A DNA stretch of 64,000 nt, taken from Syngnathus acus. Lineage: Eukaryota; Chordata; Actinopteri; Syngnathiformes; Syngnathidae. The stretch's first letter is position 1. Every line of letters starts with the position of its first letter. The translations under genes were made by a program, and so were the position numbers. The stretch covers positions 6,929,501 to 6,993,500 of the forward strand of contig NC_051104.1 of NCBI RefSeq assembly GCF_901709675.1, in the 5' to 3' direction. Below, piece after piece: positions 51,201-60,200 of the stretch. The notes under the pieces were generated by a model. That model was given only the letters and a program-made list of their open reading frames with translations, was not told the DNA's origin and searched no databases.

Positions 51201-54200
51201 GTCAACAATAGCAGCGCAAAATAAAATGAATTGGTAAGACCTCACACGCAAAGTTGTGCACTCAGCACTAACGCTACAAATATGGAAAACATGATGCGGT
51301 GATAATTATGGGCTAAGTGTTAGTGTAAGAACAGTAACTATGTTAGCATTTGAGCTAATGTGCAAGCCCAGCACATAATACCCCGGGTTTTGGACTTGCA
51401 ACGTTCAAAATTTCCTCTGGAATTTTCTAATTTCAAAATGTCATCAACATATCCCAAAACCAATTTTTAATAATTAGTACAGCACCAAATCCTGCTCAAA
51501 TGGGGTGAGAACAACACATCTCAACTCTCATCTTTCCACTTAATTTAAAAAAGAAAATCCACCACTCGATCATAATTAATTGTGAAAGTGATTATTCCTA
51601 AATGTCCATAAAACCAACAAATCAACCCCCCCCAGTCATTCGACCCACATTAATCCCGAACAAGTAAGTGGGCTTCTATCAGGTCTATTTCAAAGCATTA
51701 AGGATTACCTCACAGAACCTAAGCTGCTTGAACTCACAGGAGGTCAGGAGCATTGTGCTTCTGCAGGGAGCATAGGGGGCCAGTGAGTAAAGGTGGACGG
51801 ACCGCAGGACAAGCCGGTTCCTCTTCCCCCTCCTTCCACCAACACCATTCCTCAAGCCTTCTAGCTCTCTTTTCATTCCCGCCTCTCTCTTCCACCATAT
51901 AATCGAATATCTCCCACTACTTATCTATTCACTGAGCACCTAATGGTTAAAATCAATTAGAGCTGGAATGCTGAAATGCCGAATACTGGGCCACATGCTG
52001 ATAATGACAGAGAGCGCGTGTGAGAGCGAGAGAGAGACTTGGGACCGGTCCAAGGGAGGCACAATTACCTCCAAATCGATTGATTATTGATTTGGTACGG
52101 GCGTTGAGGAGTATTTCAGCTCAACTTGGTCCACATCAATATTTGATGGTTTCACAAGAGGAGAAAAGTGTGGGAAGCGGAGTTCTAAATAAAAACCTAT
52201 ATTGCGAAATAGGATGTCTACTTTACCGCCACTAATGGGCACATATTTTGTCAAGATAAGGGATTCAATCCTCTGATTATTATATTCTTCATTGAAACAC
52301 AAAAACTGCCCGATCAACTTTTCTTACTTCAGGACTAAGATCGTCTTCTTCAGAAAAAAAAACAGTGGCTGAATAATAATGGGGTTCTATCGTAACTGAG
52401 TGAATCGATAGTGTCGAAACACATTTCCAAATATCAGAAGCAGTTATTGGACCCTTTCCTTTGGTCTACCAACTCGGTACCGTATTTGAGGGACGATAAG
52501 GAAAACCAGATTGTAAGACGCATTGTTGATTTCTGGGAACATTTAAGGATTGTATTCAATTAAAGGAATTGTGGTTCTGAACATGATGCATGAATTGCAA
52601 TCTGTCAGCAAAGACTGGATCGCAAACACAATACACACTCATAAACTCATACACACTAAAGCTCTGCTAACCATCTGGTTGAAGCCAGGAAAGGAGGAAC
52701 TCTTATTAATATCGAGGAGGATTATTGAGGGATAAAGGCTGTCCACTCAAGCACACAAAGCCACAGTGTACACACACATGCACACAAGCACCTGCATTTA
52801 CGCTTTAATTAGCCGTCACCCTCCCCCACTTCAGACGAAGCTCTCATAGATATCCATTATAATGGCGACAGGTGAAAGGCGAGGGGATGAGGAGGTGAAA
52901 GATGAAGGGACGGAAGGTGAGGTAGATCGGCTAACGGGGCCGCATCATGACATGACTCGATGCTCAATCGGTGAGCAGAAGAATAACAACTGTTTGAGAT
53001 AATGAGAGACAGAAGACGCGGCGATCAAGCGGATGGCGGCTCAAGTGGGAAGACTTCACAATGGAGAGCACGGTTAAACCAGGAACTTAACTGTAGATAT
53101 AAATACGCCTCCATGAATATATGCAACGCTACGCCTCGGCATGAGCATAAGCGAGGGACGGTGTCATAAGTGGTGTCATGCATTTGAAATAGATCTGACT
53201 CTTTACTATTCCTGAGGACCAACACAATAGGTTTTTATGCAAATCTACAGAAGTCAATCTCCTGTCTATTTCCCCATCACACTGGTCGAAATGACAGTCC
53301 GATAATTTGGGCTGCATATATATTGAGATATTTGATTTTCAAATGAGAGTGGGAAGGATTGACCCTCGCTAATAGCCAAGGCACAGCGCTTGACTTAATA
53401 GCACAAATGCATAAACCAAGCCATCTGCATTCTAAAGAGATGGGCTGAACACAATATGTAGGCGAGAAAGGCAAACATATAAATAAGATAGGAAGACTTG
53501 ATGATGATGAAAAAAGCCAAATGCATGCTCTTGTCCAATTGGCACCTCTTGCTGGCCAGGGGAATTATGTCTACACTTTCTCAAAGTGAGGACAAAGAAA
53601 AAGTGAGTATATGGAGACATCTATATAACAGAGGGCGTTCTTTGCCCTTTTTTTCCACGTCGCCCATAAAAATGTTGAGCTTTTTAAAGCCGAGTTCAAT
53701 GAAGGACACAGGGGACAGGAAGACGAATGGGAAAATAATGAAAAGAAAAACAGAAATATGGAAATGCGCGGTGAATCCCGGATGTCCATTTCTGCTTGGA
53801 TAATGACGGAAAACTGGACAGACAGACAGACAGACAGGCAGACAGCGGGACGGACAGGGGAGGGGGAATGGCGACTGAGGACAGTTGAAGATTTATTCAG
53901 ACAGCCATCTGAGAAACAGGTGCTATGGCCTATGAGACAGTGTGTCTGTGTTTGTGTGTGCATGTGTGTGTGTGTGTGTGGTCCCTGACCATGCAACATT
54001 GACCATGAACATTCTCCACTCCTAATGACCCAAGGGCACTGCCCTGATCGCAACCTCAAAGCCCAGCGGACACACACACGTACTGGCTTCAAACTGCCCC
54101 CCCTACTTAGCCCTGCTACACTTGTGAATGGCACTGACAGATTTACTCCCGTCTCCTGTGCGTATTAAAGGCCACTGTTTGTTATTACAAATCATAAACG

Positions 54201-57200
54201 AAACCATACATCATCATATTCAATGCTAAGCTAAACACAAACTCTGGCCAGCGACAGACATGCTATGCTAGGACGCTGTTTAATGTTCAACTCACCACAC
54301 AGGCTACTGGCACAACATGCGTGCAAAAACTAGTGCAGCTGCGCTAATACTCTAGTTTGGTAATAATAGGTGGAACTTATGTCATAACTAGTACCACTTT
54401 CTAAGAAATGTGAAAATATTTTTCGGACCAGGGATAGGCATTTGACCAAAGTCCCTTGCTCAATCAAGGGGGATAAGAATAAAAAAAATAAAATAAAGCA
54501 TGGTTTTTAATAGGATTGCTGGAACGAAAGCTTTGAACTTGTGTTGCATGCCAGTGTTGTATTGACCAGAATTATGTTGCCACAGGATGTATGAGCTCAA
54601 CATCCCAAACCAGATGTCACATTCTGCTTTATTGCCGACTAAGTCCGTCAGACCGCATTATAGTATTTTGTCTAGGAAATGAACTCAAGGCCCAATTGAT
54701 CAACATTTAATTCCATGCACTTGGCAAAATTCTTATTGAGTATTATGTCAATTCTTACTGTAATTTATTGAGCATATTTTTTTATTTGCTCCGACGAAGC
54801 CTTGAGTGTTGAAACTGTTAGCAAGCTAAGATGATTGTTTTAAACCAAAAGAAAGATGTCTGTACACAATAACTCTATCAATTTTCAGCTTTTACACAAG
54901 CGTATCATACTCCAAAATGACGGTAGATAGAAAAAATTCTCTCCTCAGCACCAGCTAAAAGCGTTTTTTTTCCCTTCTTCGAATGAGGCCTATGACTCCC
55001 GACACTTGCCGGTCCCAGGACACCCGTTTACTTCATGTCTATGTGCTGCAAATGTCATTTGTCTCTCTCTTTTACAAAGTCTGGAAAATAAGACACTTTC
55101 AAATTCCCCTTAGAAGTGTTCCATCCCTGCTACAAAGCGGTCATAAAATCTCCTGAATATGCTTTTTGTTTTGTGTCTTCAAATGGTTTTCCGTGCCATA
55201 AAGATTTTCTGTGTTTCCAAAAAAACAGATGGTAAAGTCGTCAACACTCGGATCTTTTATGCGCCGGGCCAAGCTACCTCCATTCCCATGTGCTTTTCAC
55301 CTCTGCCAATACATGAAAGACGAGGTGTTTTTTTTTTTTCCTGGTCAAATAAAAGAAATGATTTTTTTCACTCAACTTCAGTTCTACCAATCGCCGCCTT
55401 CTCTCCCACTTGCTTGGCTTTACTAGCACATGTACCACATGTCCAAGGGTAAAATATTGGGACTTGTGCCAGAGGCATTAAAAGCCTCATCTGTGCAACA
55501 CATTTGTTGAGGCCTGTAGGGGTCGGTGGGTGGGTAGATGAGGTATTGCCGTGCTCAGGGTGCACAGAGCGGGCATTGGGCTGGCCCTCACTTGCCATGC
55601 TTAAAAGACACTGCCTTGTTTGAGTGGAATATCTTGAGGGAGGGAAAAGGGACTCAAATAGAAGTGCTTTTACAAAAAAAAAAAAGGCCTTTTGATATTG
55701 AATGTTGGTCCGACCTGCTTTTCTAGTTTTTAAAAATCAATAATTATCCCGATTAAGTGTTCTTTGGAGAGTGGAGGGTGTGTATGTGTGTTTAAACTCA
55801 ATCCTACTTCAATGTAGACATGCTTTCCTAAGAAGGGCAATCAATTCGATCCTGAATCAGTTTCACATTTCAGGTCAATTCTGAGAAGTTTATTTTGCTA
55901 TGCATTCATTATCATCTGAGTGTTTCACATGAATTGCTGCACTTCAATGGTATTTATTAACTTTATTGTTTGTCTTAATCTAATGCCACTCTAGGTCAAC
56001 ACGGCATATCAAGTCAGCATGTGACTCACCTTACAAAGAAATTGCTTAGTATCTACCCGCAGGGGGGGGGCAGTGCATGGAGCTCTGACTCCTGGAAATG
56101 CTCCTGACATTTTAGGCAAACTCAATTGTATGTATACAGTTTTACAATATATTTTTTAAAATATATTTTTTGCTTTTAAAAATAATACACCCTTTTCCAA
56201 ACCTTTTTTTTTTAATAACTAGCACTGTATTGGAGCTTTGAAAGAAAACTACATTACTAATATAAAAACAAAGACTCAAATTATTTCCGAGTGAAATGTT
56301 GAGCTGAAGAATTTGAAACACGCGGGTAATTAACGGCAACAGTAATGCCAGCAGGAAATGTGCTCTTAACTGATTGGGATCATTCTGGTAAATTCACACA
56401 GTGACCTTTTTTCTGTAATTCCATTCTCATGGGAGTTTTTTTTTTGTATATACTTGTGCTGATAGTCTCAGTTCGTAGGAACACACAAAAACATTCAGAC
56501 TCTAAACTTGGGTTGATTGCATCAAGTTCCCCCTATAGGAGCGTTTTGATTGCTATGTGATATGATGCACGAAAGACTGAGATTAGATGGGAGCATTTTT
56601 ACCTTGTAAAGTCGGATGGCGGCCTCATGCCTCTGATTGGTGGTGTGTAGCCTCAGTTTATCCACGCTATTGCTGTAGTAGTCACAAGCGTTGCACTTGA
56701 GGTGCACAGGGTTGCCGATGGCCACACACTTTAATCTCCACTGGTTGGCCTTGCCTCCCTCCTTGATGTGGGCCACCAGCTGGTGCTTCTGCATGTGCTT
56801 GTCCGTCTTGCAGTGCAGCTGAAAGTTGGCCTTGAGCTGCGTGTTGTAGCTACACAGCTTGCACTGGTAGACGTCGCCGACCACGCAGCGCCACTCCTCC
56901 TCCGGCAGCGAACGTTCCGTGTTGACGTGGGCATTAAGAGCCTCCAGGCTGTCGGTGGAGTAGCAGTTGCACACGGCGCACTGGTACAGGCGCAGCGAGG
57001 GGTCACTAATAGGCGGTGACAGGGAGGAGAGGGAAGGGTCCACTGAGGACATGCTCCCCATTCCACCTGAGGACACCAGCGAGAGGTCGTCAGCCATCAG
57101 CTGACCGCTGGCGAGACGCAATTCCGATGAAAGGTCACTGTTCACTACAAAGAGAGTGAACGGGAAGGGGATATTAACAATAAGATCAAGATGAAACAGG

Positions 57201-60200
57201 GTGTAGAACAACACAAATATAAAAGGCCATGGAAATTAATTTGGAGAAAGCACTGAGAAAAAGACAGGGAGGGAGAATGGAGTCCTCCATGCCGGCTTCT
57301 TTTACACAAAAGGATTTGATAAAATAAAGCCTCGCAGGCGACAAGGGCTCCTTACAAAGTCCCGTCTATAAAAAAGCCCTAATAGGATTGAATCAGGATC
57401 AATTACAATCATCCTTTTCAACTTGCTAACTCGCTCATCAGGTAGCTTTAATTACTCCTCTCAGCAGTGGTGGGACAACGCTTTTAAAGTGCAGGATTTT
57501 CTCTCATCTACACACTCATACACACACACAAAGATGTGAAAAGAACGAACATTATCTCTTTCTTCGCCCAACAAGACTTGGGAAATGAAAAAAAAATCTG
57601 CCAACCATAGAAACCTAGCAAATGATTTCGTGTGATCCCTTCATTGACCCTCCATTCATGCAATGTCTGTTTTAACACAATTGAACACAAAAATGACAAA
57701 TAGAGCTCTATTACGGAAATCTACTGCATATTCCCGATGAGCCTCTTTAGTATTTGAATATAAAACAATCTAAACCTACGTACAGCTGCGCTCACGATAG
57801 GGAGCTGGGTGTTATCAGTGTAAATCACTCCGACTACATCTGCTGGCTGGGCTGTGACCTCAACACTGGCAGTGGGAGTGTGTGTAACACCGCAGGGTCA
57901 TTGTTAAATCTCGCTCACTCCTACAGGAATCCACTTCCTGCTGCGTGCAAGTGTGTGTGTGTGTACGCGCATGTGTGTTCTCTCTGGGGTGTTGAAAGGT
58001 GGGGTAGTGTGTATGGCGGCAAGGATTAAGCTGATTTAAGAAAATTACAAATGAAAGATTAAGAATAATTCTCGGGTGGCGTCTCATAATCATCTTTTTA
58101 ATCAGTGAGGGGTCAAAGTAAGGAGACACTGACAGAGAGACAATATGAGAGAAGAGATAAGGGGATGGCAAAAGAGATGGAGGGGCAGTAAAGAAAAGAA
58201 GGAAGAACAATATAGATACACAGAAACCCAAAGACGATAACAGATATTTTGAAAAAGGACAGCGCAGATAACACATCCTATTGTTAAGTTCCGATTAAAT
58301 GTTGATTCACCCTTGGGTGCATCAAAATATCCATTATTTTAGTCTGACTCTATACGTTTACCTCCAAATATGTAAAGATGACTTGAATCCTTTTTGGATT
58401 CATGCTTGACTCACCAAGACCAGATCCAAGAGCATTTGCCGTTGCAGCATCGAGCTGGAAGGGGTTGATCATCATCTGGGTGTCTGGGCCTCCGCCGCCA
58501 CCGGGGTTCTCCAGTTTGACACCAGCCATGCCGATGTTTTGAGCCAGATAATACTGGTAAAGCTCAGCCTCAGCTGGTGCCAGCCCTAAATGAAGACTGT
58601 GCTGGATCTGCTTCATGTTCTGCTGCAGCAGCATCATGTTGTGCATGTGTTTCTCACTCGTCATATGAATTCGCAGGTTTCGGGCCACATTTGTCTCATA
58701 GTCGCAAACCTGTAGGAAGAAAGATTCTCTATATGTCATAAGATCTATTTAATCAGCATCTAACAAAATTGAAACTATTTGTCCTGCTGCTCTATTTAGG
58801 TTTTCTTTGTCTGCTTACCTCACATCGCCAAGTCGGCTTCTGTTTGGGCTTGGATGGCGATGGCGCTCCACAGCCGACACCGAGACCCGTACTAACTACA
58901 GGGTTGGCATGGTTGTGGTTGTATTGTGCCTCACTTCCCCCATTCTGGAGTGTTTGGACATTGTTCAGATGCTTGTCCGACTGCATATGGATGCTAAGGT
59001 TGCCTTTGGTGGTTGTTGAGTAGTTGCATACCTAAAACGGAAGATTTGTTACTAAATACAATATACTCTATGACAAGTGACACAATTTACAGTGTGTGCA
59101 GTTTTAAGAATTGCCCCCTGTAATCATGTCCTTGTCAGATACACAAAAGACAATGATGTAAAATTGGACAGACCTCACAGCGGAAAGGCTTGTATCCACA
59201 GGTATAGCTTTCCCCTCTGGCTAAACGAGGGTGAGGCTGTCCCGTACGGCAGTAAACGCACGATCCTCCGGATTCTGGATGTTTTTCCTTCATATGAGCG
59301 TCTAGTGTCTGCTGATACTTGTAGTGCCAGTTACACTTGGGACACTTGAGCGTCTTGCAGGAGTTCCGTGAATGCATCATAGTCATGTGGCCCCCAAGAG
59401 AACGCGAGGATCCCAAGACCGTGTCGCACTTTGGGCACTCGACACCACTTCCCGGTGACCCTTCACCTGGACCTGGGGTACCAGGTGTACCTGGGGTGCC
59501 AGGGGTACTGGGATTTCCAGGGTGTGGATGAGGAGGTCCAGGACTCTCGTCATCCCTCCGCATCAATATCATGTCAAGGGGATGGGATGACGGTGATGAG
59601 CCATCCCGCCCCATGAGAACTTCATTGGTTGAGTCATTGCTGCTCTCCCGCTCTCTGGCAGCAGCCAGGGCAACGGACAGACGAGTCTTTTCCATCTCCA
59701 GCTTCTCGCACATCGGCAGGGAGGAAGAGGAGGTGGTTGCGGGACCTTTGCTGTCGCTGTTAAACATTAGCACACTGTTGGAAAGAGGGGAAATACTTTG
59801 GTTTAAGAGAGGGAAATCTTTGCTACTGGTGCTGTTGGCCCTCTGGTCTTTGATAACTACACTCATTGCCTGCTCCTCTTCATCCTCTGCCTCAATTTCT
59901 TCTCCGCCACCATTGGAGTAACTGTCCTCATCCTGCTCTGGACTTTGTTCTCCCACTGCACCGGGCTCCCGCTTGATGGGCGGGTAGTGGCTCAGGTCCG
60001 GCCCATTGGGTTGCAAAGTGCATGTGTCCCTAATGTGACCCTTACTGTCAAGATCAGAGTTCCGGCCATCCAGGTTGCCCCCAGTGGCAGCAGCAGCAGC
60101 AGCAGAACTTCCACTGGAGGTTCTATGGGCACCAGCCCCACCCCCGAGGTTTGGGTTGGTTTCAGCCTTTGGCATGCTTTGGGATCTGGGATTTTGGTCA

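Larger units (their letters stand above)
44266..56602 (-). other. zfhx4: zfhx4 intron 4 (12.3 kb)
   Basis: No exon or gene is recognised. The content is ordinary AT-rich intron DNA with scattered CA/TG arrays (47157-47178, 49364-49379, 53960-53980), A28 at 48197-48224, C runs at 49133-49144, a CGCT array near 48819-48834 and a GACA array near 53816-53843. Non-repetitive blocks near 46270-46500 and 50200-50560 are possible regulatory DNA. Confidence 0.8.
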
